Assembly: GCA_003255025.1 (NCBI GenBank)
Contig: QANY01011365.1
Location: 558,001-622,000 of the forward strand
DNA length: 64,000 nucleotides
Reading direction: 5' to 3'
Source of the DNA: Datisca glomerata
Taxonomy: Eukaryota > Streptophyta > Magnoliopsida > Cucurbitales > Datiscaceae
The notes beneath the pieces were generated by a model that was given only the letters and a program-made list of their open reading frames with translations, did no database searches and was not told where the DNA came from. Of this stretch, positions 36,141-48,528 are shown piece by piece (positions within the stretch are counted from its first letter, which is position 1; every line of letters begins with the position of its first letter). Both the position numbers and the translations under genes were made by a program.

Positions 36141-38094
36141 GGTGTTTATATATTTATATGTTAAATGATGTGTGAGTTTTCTTGCATTATTAATGTAATA
36201 TGAGATATGTATGAATGGATGGATGGTTATATTTTTTGAATGTATGAAAAATGATGGATCATTAATTATATGGTGATTATAGGGTTAGGCTTTGTTCTTT
36301 TAATTTTTTCTTAGACCTCGTGTAAGCCATTTTGGTATGTAGGAATTTTTGTAACTTTATTTTGAATATTTATTGTAATTATTCCGATCGCGAGAAGACG
36401 AAGAACGCACGAGACGAACGACGGAGGAAAAAGAAAAGAAATAGGAATTCTTTTAGAATTTCGGCACCGGCACCAGAAATTGGATTTCTGGCGCTGGCGC
36501 CACCGATTAATGATTACTAGAAATTTCACAGGATTTTACTGTTCAGGCGACGTCGCCAGAAAATCAGCAGTTGCGGCTGGCTTCCGGGTGTGACGATGAT
36601 GGTGGTTGGTGGCAACTGTTGTCACATTTTAGGAAGTTTTGCACAAATCCTGATACCAACCGACCCTATCATTGTATAATTTTATGATAACCCTATGTCT
36701 ATCAATTATCCTTTTAAATTTTGAAATTATTGTAATTTTAAAATTAATTTTTAATTTTATAAAAATTAGAAATTAATAGCTTGATCGGTTTGACCCAAGT
36801 TTGATCAAATCAAATAAAGTGTTTAATTGACTAAATCAAAGTTAACTATTTTTAAAAGGATAATTATAAAAATTAATTTTAATTAAGAAAAATAGTTTTT
36901 TTTCTAATTAAATAGGATTTTGTTCAAAGCTTAAAAATTATGAAGATGGACATCAAGAGAAGAAGGCAATATTTTAGAAATATATATTCTTGAAGTCCAT
37001 TTTTTTGTAATTTTATTTTTTTATTTTAAGGGTTGTAATTTAAAAATACTCAATAGTCACTCGATCAATTATTATTTTATTTAATTGTTAAATAATTATT
37101 TACTTATTATGTTTGATAACATGTCCATGCATTAGTCGATCACAGTTTTATTTGATCATGCATCTCATCAATAGAAACATGATTCATGGGGATTGTCCTA
37201 ATATATTTATATGTATTGTTTTATGAAACCAATTGTATGTAAACTGCTAAATTTTAATTAGTTAAAATTTGGTAACCACACCACACTAAGAGCTATAGTA
37301 ACCTTTAAATTAACCGAATTTAGTAATAGAGTTTTATTAAAGTTTGATTAATATAATTAATTAGTTAATCTAAGTTCACCTAATTATGACTTAGGCACTT
37401 TAGAAGGTTAAATGAACTTAGAGAAATGAGACTGACATAACTTATTGTTAAATATTCATTGGGTAATTATTTTAATCAGTGATTAATTTAGAATTAATTG
37501 ATTAGTTAAAATAGAAACACATAATCCTAAACTAATGAGTTGGAGAAGGTTGACATGTCAATATAACCTATAGTTTTCATCATTAGTACAACATTGTGAG
37601 GTATAATGAGGGCCTCGAGATGACTTTGTTTTCATTCCCCTAAGGAAGGTTCTGAACTGTATCAATACCAAGGTTGGACTTCTTAAGAAGATATGAGGAA
37701 GTGATGTAGTTTAGTTTTGAGCGATCCTAATGCGACATATTCTAAATGAAGTCATGGAATCTGAAATTGTGGGTTACACTAACAAAGTCACAATTAAGCA
37801 TTCATGTGGATAGTTGTCACTTGACTAAACAAGCGATACCTTATTGCTAAAAGAGAAAATATGAGATATTTTAAGTTTTAATTAAAAAGGATGAAAATGT
37901 CTCATAGACAGTCTAAGGTTAATTTGAGTGACCCAAAGGTAACACATTAATCTTTGAGTATTTTATCGTGATTAGTAAATTTTAATTTTGTGTGTTTATT
38001 ATGTTGTATTCATGCATCACATTTACTTTTCAAATTTTAGATATTTATCAATTATATTGAGTCGTGTTTGTTTTAAATTTCAGTTATCATTATT
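36141..38094 (+). other. Long 5' leader of inner Copia A with GC-rich hairpin
   Basis: Almost 2 kb of AT-rich leader between PBS and gag. It contains a GC-rich block with a strong hairpin (36463-36480 pairing with 36484-36501). The outer element's leader (46861-48510) has matching blocks, so a leader this long is a family trait. The short open frames inside show no protein family signature. Confidence 0.7.
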
Positions 38095-39125
38095 ATGTCT
38101 ACCATGAGCAACCATGTTACTGCTTTACTCGCTCTTGAAAAATTGAATGGTGATAATCGTACATTGGAAATCAAATATGAGCTTAATGTTGATTTGTGAG
38201 AACCATAAATTTATTCTTACTGAGGAACGTCCTGAGAAGTCTGTTGCTAATGCCCCTAAGAATCTTAGGGACAAATATGATACTTGGATCATATAAAATA
38301 ACAAGGTGAAGTGCTACATGCTTGTGAGCATGAATGATATTATGAGAACCAAGAATGAAACCATGGAGACTGCCTATGAGATTATGAAATCTCTATAGAT
38401 GATGTTTGGGCAGTAGTCTGATCAAAGTCATCATGAGGCCACTATGTGCTATATGATGACTCAAGTTAGCATCATACTTGATCAGACTACTGGTCAAGGG
38501 AGCAAGTACATAATGCATGAGGCAGAAGTACATGGGGGCAATCATTGAAGAGCGGACTCAAGTTAGCATTATACTTGAGTCATTCACACTAGCTTTTTCT
38601 GCGTTCACGACCAACTATGTTATGAAGAAGTTGTAAGGGAAAATGTAACAAGTATCTCTCTGAGCTGAAAAATAAAGGTAAATATGATTTACTTGTACTT
38701 GAAGCTTGTTTAGTGGAATATGATTTGTCATCCTGATACTGGATTCAGGAGTCACTAACCATGTATGTTCTTCTTTGCAGATGCTTGACTCGTCAAGGGA
38801 GCTGGCTGATCGTGAAGTCGTTATGAGAGTTGGCAGTGGTGCGCTGGTGTCAGCTAAAGCATTGAGGGCAATCCATTTACTTTTTGAAAATAATTATATA
38901 GTTTTGCATAGTGTTTATTATATTTCTGATTTTTCGAGAAATTTGATTTCTCTTTCACTTTTGTATGAACAATTATTCAAAATTTCTTTTATTAATAAAG
39001 CGTTTATTATTTTTAAGAATAGATTCGATATTTGTCATGCTAAAGTTATAAACGGATTATATATGCTTAAACCGACTAAACGCACATTAAATAATTCTGA
39101 ATTATTCAAAAGTAACAAAACCTAA
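38095..39125 (+). pseudogene. Copia A gag to gag-pre-integrase, inner element
   Basis: It starts MSTMSNHVTALLALEKLNGD at 38095, then frameshifts. Blocks ENHKFILTEE, ANAPKNLRDKYD, KCYMLVSMND and a UBN2-type gag core follow with stops. The zinc-knuckle region is deleted near 38640. A gag-pre-integrase stretch (38775-39125) reads ELADREVVMRVGSGALVSAK, then LFENNYIVLHSVYYISDFSR and ICHAKVINGLYMLKPTKR. The protease D-S-G motif is degraded (DTGFRSH-like, about 38735). Confidence 0.8.
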
Positions 39126-39142
39126 AAGTAACAAACGACAAA

Positions 39143-39930
39143 GTGTTTCTCATGATGATGATAACACATATTTTTTTACATCTTAGGTTGAGACATATTA
39201 ATCTAGATAGGTTAAATAGGTTAACAAATCATGATGTTTTGAGAGAACTAAAAGTTAGAACTCTTATTATATGTGAATCTTGTCTAGATGGTATAATGAT
39301 CCAGAGATCTTTCATAGGAAAGGGCCAAAGAGCCAAGGAACCACTTAAGCTAGTACATAGTGATGTCTGTGGATCGATCAATGTACAAGCTAGATGTGGG
39401 TATGAGTATTTCGTCACTTTTATTGATGATTACTCAAAATATGGTTATACATACCTAATGCAATGAAAGTCTGAAACTTTTAGAAAGTTTAAAGATTTCA
39501 AAGCTAAAGTTGAAAAAGAATTAGGTAATACTTGGATTTAGAATTCAAGGATTATTTGTTGAAGTGTGGAATCCTATCCTAACTCACAACACCTAGAACA
39601 CCACACCAAAATGGTGTTGCAGAAAGGAGAAACTGAACTTTATCGGATATGGTTAGGTCGATGTTGAGCTACTCATCACTGTCATTTACATTTTGGGTAT
39701 ATGCACTACACACGGTAATTTACATTTTGAATGTAATGTCATCTAAGTCTATAAGCAAGACGCCTTTAGAGTTATGGAATGGCTCCAAACCTATTTTATG
39801 TCATTTCTGTATACGGGGGTGTCCAGCTCACGTTCTTAGATACAAGACTAGAAAGTTAGACTCAATGTCTGAGGTATGCATATTCGTAGGCTATGCTCCA
39901 GAGACTAGAGGTGGGTACATTTAGTCACAA
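39143..39930 (+). pseudogene. Copia A integrase, inner element
   Basis: RLRHINLDRLNRL and CESCLDG form the zinc-binding part. VHSDVCGSINVQARCGYEYF and VTFIDDYSKYGYTYL carry the first catalytic Asp. A frameshifted middle holds HHTKMVLQKGE in place of P-Q-x-N-G-x-x-E. The tail is MVRSMLSYSSLSFTFWVYAL and KTPLELWNGSKP. There are frameshifts at 39466-39640, so it is inactive. Confidence 0.85.
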
Positions 39931-40111
39931 GGTTCAAAAGGTGTTTGTGTCGAAAAATGCAACCTTTATTGTGCATGATTATATGTAAAACTACAAACCT
40001 CGCAGCAAAGTAGTTCTCAAGGAATTAGCGGCTGATGAGATCATACCACCTTCAATTTCTACTGATAAACGATAAACCAGAGAAACTACAGTTGCTGCAA
40101 AGGAAACCCCG

Positions 40112-40639
40112 GTGCAATATAGTAGTGGGAGGGTTGTGAGACAACCAGTTCGCTACGAACTAGAACCACATCTCTTGGGTTCAGGCACTAATAAAGATGA
40201 TCCGTTATCTTATGAAGAAGCAATGGATGATATAGAAAATGAGAAGTCGAAAGATGCCATGAACCAGGAAACAGAATCTATATATTCCAATTTCATTTGG
40301 AAACTTGTAGATTCACCTAAAAATGTCAGGCCTATTAAATGTAAATAAATCTTGAAGAAGCAAAAAGGTGTAGATGAGAGAGTAGAGACTTTCATGGCAC
40401 AGCTAGTAGCTAAGGGCTAATCACAAAGGGAGGGAGTCTTTTATGAAGAGACATTCTTCCATGTGACCATGCTAAAATTCATTCGCATCCTTTTGCCATA
40501 ACCGCTAGTTTTGACTATGAGATATGACAAATGGACATCAATACATTTTTTCTGAATGGCTCTTTTGAAGAAAGAAACTATATGATGCAACTAAAAGGGT
40601 TCGTACAAAAGGGACAAGATCAGAAAGTATGCAAGTTAC
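40112..40639 (+). pseudogene. Copia A reverse transcriptase, N-terminal half (inner element)
   Basis: GRVVRQPVRYELEPHLL and DDPLSYEEAMDDIENEKSKD, then IYSNFIWKLVDSPKNVRPIK, then frameshifted equivalents of the K-x-R-L-V-A-K-G and Q-M-D-V-K-T-A-F-L-N-G regions, up to QKVCKLL at 40639. The solo LTR interrupts immediately after. Confidence 0.85.
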
Positions 40640-42512
40640 TGCTAGGATCGATCGGTTTTAAAAATTAAAGAAAATTAAGTTTGAACCATGAACGGTTAGT
40701 GGGCGGAATATAAAATTTTTTTGATTTAACTTATTTAATCATAATAAATAATTTAAAACTAATTTTATATTGATCTTGCATATACGATACTGAGCTGGTG
40801 GAACTCTCTCGAGCGTTCTTCATGTTTTTTAAGCTTTAAGATCAAAATCATGAACTTGATCTTCCACGAACAATTTATCAATTAGTCCAACAATAACCAC
40901 CCGTTAATTTCAGAAATATAACTCAGAAGAATTTTATATAGGAATTTGAGTGTGAGCTCTCAAAATGATTGAAGAAGAAAAATCAAATCTTCATTCTTCT
41001 GATTAATTTTGGCGGCAACAATAGTGAGAGGAGAAAACATTTTCTCTCTCTCTTTGTTTTGATAACAACAACTCTATCTAATACTCATTATCTCTTTGCA
41101 ATCAAGTTGCTATTAGATATTTATCAAAAGATAATTTTTGGTATTTACAAATATACCCATATATTATAAAGTTTTTGAAAATTCTCCTAATTATCTATTA
41201 TTGTCAAAAAATACATAATCTCCTAGAGTTTTAGTTATATCGAAATTCATCAATCTAATTGATAGATCTAATTGATCATTATAAGTTAATTAAATAATTA
41301 ATTTTATTTAACTAATTAACAAATAATTGGAAAATAATAATAATTAATTCAATACAACAACTACACTTAACTAACTTAAGTGACATCAGCTATCACATAT
41401 AGGTGTAGAAAATATGCCTTGGCACCAAAACACATTTTGGTGAAACCTAGTTCGTTTTTCTATTCATGTTCTCTAAGCTATTTCTGAGGCTGAATGGACG
41501 CGCATGAACAAAGCTTAGGATTCAAATACCCAGTAAATTTATCTCCATAAATTGACGACCTATTTAATCCTGACATTGTATGACTCTATTATAGGTTTAA
41601 TGCCGAATCAACTCTCGATTCATGCGCGCTACATTTTTTATTAGTGTAAATAAACTCTATTTATTTTCACGGTCTATAGAATATTTTAACATAATACCCA
41701 TCGTGAATATTAGTAATAAGAGCAGAATATAAAATTTCCATTTACCCCTCTTGTTATTATTTTCTTAACTCCTTTATTGACTATAAATAAGAAATACATT
41801 ATAATGAATTGTCTCGTACAATTCACAAAGCTTATTCAATGACTCATTTTCATCGAATACTTGACCAAGCTAATTTATTTACACACTCATCAATAAAGCA
41901 TAAGGTGATATTGTTGCTTTCGCAATCCAACCATGAATTTCCATATATGTGAATCACGTAATTTCTACTTAATTAAATTACAATCTCAACAGCTGAGGTA
42001 TTACCCGCCAATCGAACTCACTCATTTGACATATCAAAGATTGTAACTAACCAAGTCAAGTTACGTATTCTCCTCAGGGTTAAGGTAATTACAAAAATAT
42101 CCTAAGTTGTAACAATTAGGTTTAGAGCTAGGTAAACGGTTTTATGCTCTAAACTAATTTGTTACCAGTTTATTCAACATGTTCATAAAATGTCTAGGTT
42201 AACCATTTGAGTCTCCACTCTAATGCCCAAAGACTGACATCCAATGATTCAAACTAATAATTGCAATTGAATTTGATTTCCTAGTCGATCCTAAAACTAC
42301 AAATTAGTAAGAGTTTCAACTGCGAACCATTTGAGTCTTCACTCTTCTTTCATTGACAATAGTTTCAGGACTTGAGTAATCTATGAACACACTTTAATTT
42401 AAAATAAAACTTTCAATTTATTCATAAAAAATATCAGTAATGAAAATGTCTAAGAAATAACTACATACAAATAAATAGTTATTACACGCTACTATATGGA
42501 CATATTCCAACA
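40640..42512 (-). repeat. Solo LTR (1873 bp) of another retrotransposon family, inside Copia A RT
   Basis: It begins TGCTAGGATCG and ends ATTCCAACA (TG...CA). It is flanked by GTTAC (40635-40639) and GTTGC (42513-42517), a 5-bp duplication with one difference, and removing it rejoins the RT frame exactly (VCKLL-KSIYGLKQ). The inverted strand begins TGTTGGAATATGTCC, a Copia-like LTR start, so I place it on the minus strand. No internal coding domains are present, as expected for a solo LTR. The + strand frame at 40969-41169 is not a gene. Confidence 0.85.
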
Positions 42513-43647
42513 GTTGCTTAAATCCATTTATGGATTAAAACAAGCATCTAGATCTTGGAATCTTATCTTTGATGAAATTATAAAGTCTTATGGCTACAAG
42601 CAAAATGTTGATGAAGCTTGTGTTAATAAATACATCAAAAATAAAATAGTGATTTTCTTAGTTCTTTATGTTGATGATATTCTACTCATTAGGGATGATG
42701 TAGAAACTCTATCAAAGGTAAAGAAATGATTAGCTGAGAAATTTTAAATGAAAGATTTGGGAGAAGTGAGCTATGTTCTAGGCATCCAAATCATAAGGAA
42801 TAGAAAGAATAAGCTCTTGGCCCTTTTATAGACATCTTGTATTGATAAGGTGCTGGAGAGATTCTCTATGGAGAATTCCAAGAAAGGTCTACTACCGACC
42901 AGACATGGAATTGCTCTCTACAAGGAACAATGACCTAAGACACCTCAGGAGGAAGATGATATGAGAAAGGTTCTCTATGCTTCAGCAGTTAAAAGTCTCA
43001 TGTGTGTCATGTTATGTACGAGACCAGACATCTATTATGCAGTGAAAATTGTCAGTCGTTATCAATAGAATCAAGGTTTAGAACATTGGATTGCAGTAAA
43101 CCATATTCTCAAGTATCTTAGGATAATGAGAAACTATATGCTTGTTTATCTAGGTGGAGACCTGAACCCCACTAGATATATTGATTCTGACTTTCAGGTA
43201 GACAGAGACAGTCAAAAGTCAACATCTGGATCAATATTCACCCTAGGTGGGGGAGCCGTAGTTTGGAGAAGTATTAAACAATCTGGCATTGCAGATTCTA
43301 CTATGAAAGCTGTATAATAGCGGATTGTGAAGCTGAAAAAAGCGGTATGACTCAGAAAGTTCTATATTGATCTGGAAGTAGTTCTAGATATGGACAAGCC
43401 ACTGATCATGTACTGTGACAACAGTGGAGCGGTAGCGAATTCTAAGGAACAGAGGAGTCGAAAGAGGGGCAAACACATAGAGAGAAATATCATCTTGTAA
43501 GAGAGATCGTGCATCGAAGGAATGTGACTGATGAAGATAGTATCAGAACAGAATCTGACTGATCCTTTTACAAAGACACTCCCTGCAAAGTCATTTGAGG
43601 GTCGCGTGCGTAACATGGAATTGAGAGAAGTACCACATTCGCTTTAG
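42513..43647 (+). pseudogene. Copia A RT/RNase H, C-terminal half (inner element)
   Basis: It resumes LLKSIYGLKQASRSWNLIFD, then VIFLVLYVDDILLI (RT active site YVDD), then RNase H YLGGDLNPTRYIDSDFQVDR and STSGSIFTLGGGAVVWRS. There are stops at 42729, 42830, 43069 and 43316. A polypurine tract (GGGCAAGTGGGAGAT) ends at 43660, one base before the LTR. Confidence 0.88.
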
Positions 43648-43661
43648 GGCAAGTGGGAGAT

Positions 43662-44994
43662 TGTTAGGGGTTATGCCCTTAAAGCATATATATTGACGTT
43701 TTGATATGAAATTTAATGAGGACTACATTTTTTTTTATAATTATTCTTTTAAAGCATTGTTGAATAATTTAGATAATATCTGAAAATTTTTATATTTATT
43801 AATGAGACTATGATCTTGTATTAGTACGAGAGGATTAAGATCATAGATAATGAATAAAATTATCAGCAACATATTAAAGTATGTAATCTTTAATGAATGG
43901 TTGTTAGTACGGTTCACTAAGCATTATGAATGCTGTGATCTAGATCCCGATCATTGATGTGGATAGAGATCTTAGTGAAAGTACTTTACATATTGAATTA
44001 TATATGACTAGACCGATGTGAGTTAATATGTTTATCAACGTGCCGTTTATCATAAAAATTTAATATACATCTATTCAATGATCATATGTAGATCAGCATG
44101 AATCCTGAGTAGTTATGAACTATTATTATAAATGTCTACTGTATCTTTTGATTCACCCGTTAAGGTTTGTTTGTAAAACAGGCTAGTGACTTTTATTTTG
44201 GAGATTCAGTGATATGGATGGCTAGGAACATAATCTTACAAGATTTGAAATCCAAGCTTTCTTAACGGATCATATATTAGTTTCCTTAAGTGTAGATTCT
44301 GAAACTGAATGGTTATTGAGCTCAAATTTATAGTACGATTATAAATTAGTCATTCACTAGTGGATTAATGGTACTTAAGAACGAAGAGGCAATTAGAAGG
44401 GTAAAATGGTAATTTTGACTAGTTCTAATTTACGAACCAATAATTAGAGGGTATAACTATGTGAAATGTATTCAGTGGGCTGCATGTGAATACTCTGTAA
44501 ATACATTCTATATCTCTAAGTGCGCAATTCCATATTTATAGTGCAGTGATAATGAAATAATAAATAAGATTATTTAATTAAAAAATTTAATTAATAATAT
44601 AGTTTATTAGAGTTTAGGATTATAGGTATATGGTTCCCAAGTCACCTCTGTGCTACACAGTGTAGGGTGTGAATATTTCAGGACATGAGAAAATGACTGA
44701 CTTGCAAAAATATTTTTAATTTGAGACAAGTACATAATTATAAGATAATTATGTGTGATTAATTAATTAATTGAATTATTTATATCTATAAATATAATTT
44801 TCAAAAATTATATATAAAAAAATTATCGATTATTTTTCTAATTATCGATAAGTGAGACAGAATATCTAATTTATGAAATTAGATAATTAAATTACTATTA
44901 GATAATGATTTGAATCAACTAAACCTGTTATTTGTGAAATAACAGATAATTTAGTTAATAAAGATAATAAAATATGTTAATTTTGACTTATGTA
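43662..44994 (+). repeat. Copia A inner element, right LTR (3'-truncated)
   Basis: It starts TGTTAGGGGTTATGCCC directly after the polypurine tract and matches 50299-49000 in inverted orientation. It ends inside the LTR at GTTAATTTTGACTTATGTA, abutting GTAAC of the outer RT. Confidence 0.85.
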
Positions 44995-45645
44995 GTAACT
45001 TGCATAATTTTGACTTATATGTTAATTTTGACCCTTCTAGTTGCATCATATAGATGCTTTATTCAAGAGTGTCATTCAGAAAAGATGTCTTGACATCGAT
45101 TTGCCATATCTCACAGTCAAAACTAGCGGCTATGGACAAAAGGATGCGAGTGGATTTTAGTATGGCCATAAGGGAGAATGTATGTTCATAATCGACTCCC
45201 TCCCTTTGTGTATAGCCCTTGGCTACTAATTGTGCCTTGAAATTCTCTACTTTCCCATTTGCACATCTTTTCTTCTTGAAGATCTATTTACATCCAATGG
45301 GCCTGACATTTTCAGGCTGAATTGGAATACATAGATTCCATTTCCTGGTTCATGGCATCTTGCCATTTCTCCTTTTTAGGATCATCCACTACTTCTTCAT
45401 AAGATAATGGATCATCCTTATCAGTGTCTGACACTAAGACATGTGCTTCTAGTTCGTAGCGAACTGGTTGTCTCACAACCCTCCCACTACGACGTTGCAC
45501 CGAGGTTTCCTTTGCAGGAACTGTGGTTTCTCTAGTTTGTCGTTTATTAGTAGAAATTGAAGGTGATCTGATTTCATCAGCCGCTAATTCCTCGAGAACA
45601 ATTTTTCTACGAGATTTATAGTTTTACATATAGTCATAACTGTTT
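44995..45645 (-). pseudogene. Copia A post-integrase linker and RT start, outer element
   Basis: On the minus strand: VLEELAADEIRSPSISTNKR, then RRSGRVVRQPVRYELEAHVL, DDPLSYEEVVDDPKKEKWQD and MNQEMESMYSN. Broken RT follows, ending YDATRR-like and TTGCATAATTTTGAC next to GTAAC at 44995-44999. The junction at about 45645 joins directly to gag-pre-integrase because integrase is deleted. Confidence 0.8.
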
Positions 45646-46860
45646 AGCATGACAAATATCGAATTCATTCTTAGAAATAATAAACTCTTTCTTTGTAAAA
45701 GAAACTTTGTATAACTGTTCATGCAGAAGTTAAAGAGGAATCAAAATCCTCGAAAAAATAAGAATATAATAAACATTGTTCAAAACTAAATAATTATTTT
45801 CAAAAAGAAAATAGACTGTCCTCAATGCTTTAACTGACACGAGCGCACCACTACCAATTCTCATAACGACTTCGCCATCCGCCAGCTCCCTTGACGAGTC
45901 AAGCATCTGCAAAGAAGAACATACATGGTTAGTGGCTCCTGAATCTAGTACCCAAGATGACAAATTATATTCCACTAAACAAGCTTTAAGTACAAGTAAA
46001 TCATATTTACCTTTCCTTTTTAGCTCAGAGAGATACTTGTTACAGTTTCTCTTTAAATGACCTTCAACCACACAACGAAAATATTTTCTCTTGGGCTTGC
46101 TGTTTTTCTTGTTCTTTTTGGCTTTTGATGATGTCTTGGCTTTCTTCCCCTTCTTGTTCTTAACTTTTCCCTTACCATTGAACTTCTTCCTCTTGTTACT
46201 TTTAACAGTGAAATAAGGTTTTTGCTCGACAACATTTGCCTCGCCCTCTTTGGTCCTTCTAAGGTTGAGTGACTCAAAAGTCTGTAGTTCATTCAACAAT
46301 TGGGTCATGTTGAATTGTAACTTGTTCATAACATAGTTAGTCATGAACGCAGAAAAAATTAGTGTGAGCGACTCAAGTATAATGTTAACTTGAGTTTGTT
46401 CATCAATGGTCGCCCCATGTACTTTTGTCTCGTGCATTATATTGATCATGTTCAAAGCATGTTCTCGCACAGTAGTACCCTTTCTCATCTTAGTTGTCAT
46501 ATAGCACCTAGTCACCTCATGACGACTTTGATCAGACTGCTACCTAAACATCTGTTGTAGAGATTCCATAATCTCATTGGCAGTCTCCATGCCTTCATGC
46601 TTAGATCTTAGAATTTCATTCATGCTCACAAGCATGTAGCACTTCGCCTTGTTGTTTGATATGATCCAAGCATCATATTTGTCCCTAAGATTCTTAGGGG
46701 CATTAGCAGCAGCCTCCTCAGGACATTCCTCAGTAAGAATGAACTTATGGTTCTCATAAATCAACATTAAGTTCATATTTGATTTTCAACGTACGAAATT
46801 ATCTCCATTCAATTTCTGAAGAGCGAGTAATTCTGTAACAAGGTTGCCCATGGTAGACAT
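45646..46860 (-). pseudogene. Copia A gag, zinc knuckle, protease and gag-pre-integrase, outer element
   Basis: The gag start lies near 46858 (MSTMGNLVTELLALQKLNGD). NLMLIYENHKFILTEECPEE and KNLRDKYDAWIISNNKAKCY follow (46540-46776), and one stop near 46540 breaks it. The next frame is open for 261 codons (46515-45730). It contains MTRCYMTTKMRKGTTVREHA (UBN2 gag), a lysine-rich basic stretch, the single CCHC-type knuckle CVVEGHLKRNC (first Cys replaced by Phe-Arg), the protease core WVLDSGATNHVCS, and gag-pre-integrase. This is the best-preserved family A gag in the window. Particle assembly and cleavage are the family roles. Confidence 0.88.
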
Positions 46861-48512
46861 AATAATGATAACTGAAATTTAAAACATACAAGATTCAATA
46901 TAATTGATAAATATCTAGAATTTGAAAAGTAAATGTGATGCATGAATGCAACATAATAAACACACAAATTTAACATTTTCTAATCACGATAAAACAACCT
47001 AAAGATTAATGTGCTTCCTTAGGGCCAGTCAGATTAACCTTAGACTGTCTATATGACATTCTCATCCTTATTAATTAATACTTAAAATATCTCATATTTT
47101 TTCTTTTTAAAATGAGGTACCGCTTGTTCGATCAAGTCACAACTATCCACATGAAAGCTTAATTGTGACTTTGTGAGTGTAACCCATCATTTCAGATTTG
47201 ATAACTTCATTTAGAATATGCCATATCAGGGTTGGTAAAAAATAAACTACATCACTTCCTCATATCTTCTTAATAAGTCTAACCTTGGTATTGATACAGT
47301 TTGAAACGTTCCTTAGGGTGATGAAAACAATGCCATCTTGAAACCCTCACTGTACATCATGGTGTTATACTAATGATGGAAACCATATATTACATTGACA
47401 TGTCAACCGTCTCCCACTCATTCTATTAGGATTATGTCTTTCTATTTTAACTAATCAATTAATTCTAAATTAATTACTGGTTAAAATAATTACCCTATGA
47501 AAATTTAATAATCAGTTATACCAATCTCATTTGTCTAAGTTCATTTAACCTTCTAAAGTGCCTATATCATAATTAGGTGAACTTAGATTAACTAATTAAT
47601 TATATTCATCAAACTTTAATAAAACTCTAATACTAAAGTGAGTTAATTTAAAGGTTACTATAGCCTTTAGTGTGGTGTGATTACCAAGTTTTAACTAATT
47701 AAAACCTAACAGTTTACATCCAATTGATTTCATAAAACAATACATATAAATATATTAGGACAATCCTAATAAATCATGTTTCTATTGATGAGATGCATTA
47801 TCAAATAAAACTGCGTGGGATTTTCATGTATGGCACGTGATCGACTAATGCATGGGCATGTTATCAAACATAACAATTAAACAATTATTTAATAATTAAA
47901 TAAAATATTAATGGATCGAGTGATTATTGAGTATTTTTAAATTATAACCCCTAAAATAAAGAAATAATATTTCAAAACGGAATTCAAGAATACATATTTC
48001 CTAAATCTGACAATAGTTGCCACCAACAACCATAACCGCCCGATCCGCCGCCGGTCTCCATCTGTCGCCGATCACCGGCGCCGGCGCCAATTTTTTGGCG
48101 ATGTCACCACAATATTAAATTCTGGTGACATTGCCGGTAACCATTAAACGGTGACGCCAGCGCTGAAAGTCTAATTTATGGCGTCGACGCCAGAATTCTA
48201 AAACAATTCCTATTTCTTTTCCTTTTCCTCCGTTGTTCGTCTCGTGCGTTCTTCGTCTTCTCGTGAACGGAACAATTACAATAAATATCCAAAATAAAAT
48301 TAAAAAAATTTCTATGCCCCAAAACGGCTTAGACAAGATCTAAGAAAAAATTAAAAGAACAAAGTATAACCCAACAATCACCATATAATTAACGATCCAT
48401 TATTTTCTATACATTCAAAAAACATAACCATCCATTCATTTATACATATCTCATACTATATGAATAATGTAAGAAAACTCACATAACATCTAACATATAA
48501 ATATATAAAAGA
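46861..48512 (-). other. Long 5' leader of outer Copia A
   Basis: Homologous to 36141-38094, inverted. It holds a GC-rich segment (48010-48190) with self-complementary GGCGCCGG/CGCCAGCG blocks. The minus-strand frame at 48115-48336 has no family signature. Confidence 0.65.
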
Positions 48513-48526
48513 TCGCTCTGATACCA
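48513..48526 (-). other. Primer-binding site, outer Copia A
   Basis: On the minus strand TGGTATCAGAGCGAT follows the LTR end (CCAACA) after AG. It is a complete match to the tRNA-Met-type PBS. Confidence 0.92.
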
Positions 48527-48528
48527 CT

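Larger units (their letters stand above)
34870..44994 (+). mobile_element. Copia family A element, plus strand (inner), LTRs truncated on both outer sides
   Basis: Order: LTR piece 34870-36126, PBS 36129-36140, long leader to 38094, gag from 38095, protease-to-gag-pre-integrase 38690-39125, integrase 39143-39930, RT 40112-40639, solo-LTR insertion 40640-42512, RT/RNase H 42513-43647, polypurine tract 43648-43660, and LTR piece 43662-44994. The left LTR lacks about its first 0.9 kb and the right LTR lacks its last part. The two pieces overlap by about 420 bp of LTR sequence. Every domain has stops. It sits inside the RT of a minus-strand relative. Confidence 0.85.

Noticed and set aside
40969..41169. 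+ strand ORF in the solo LTR
   Set aside because: Lies wholly within a TG...CA solo LTR with no coding signature; the frame is short and low-complexity.
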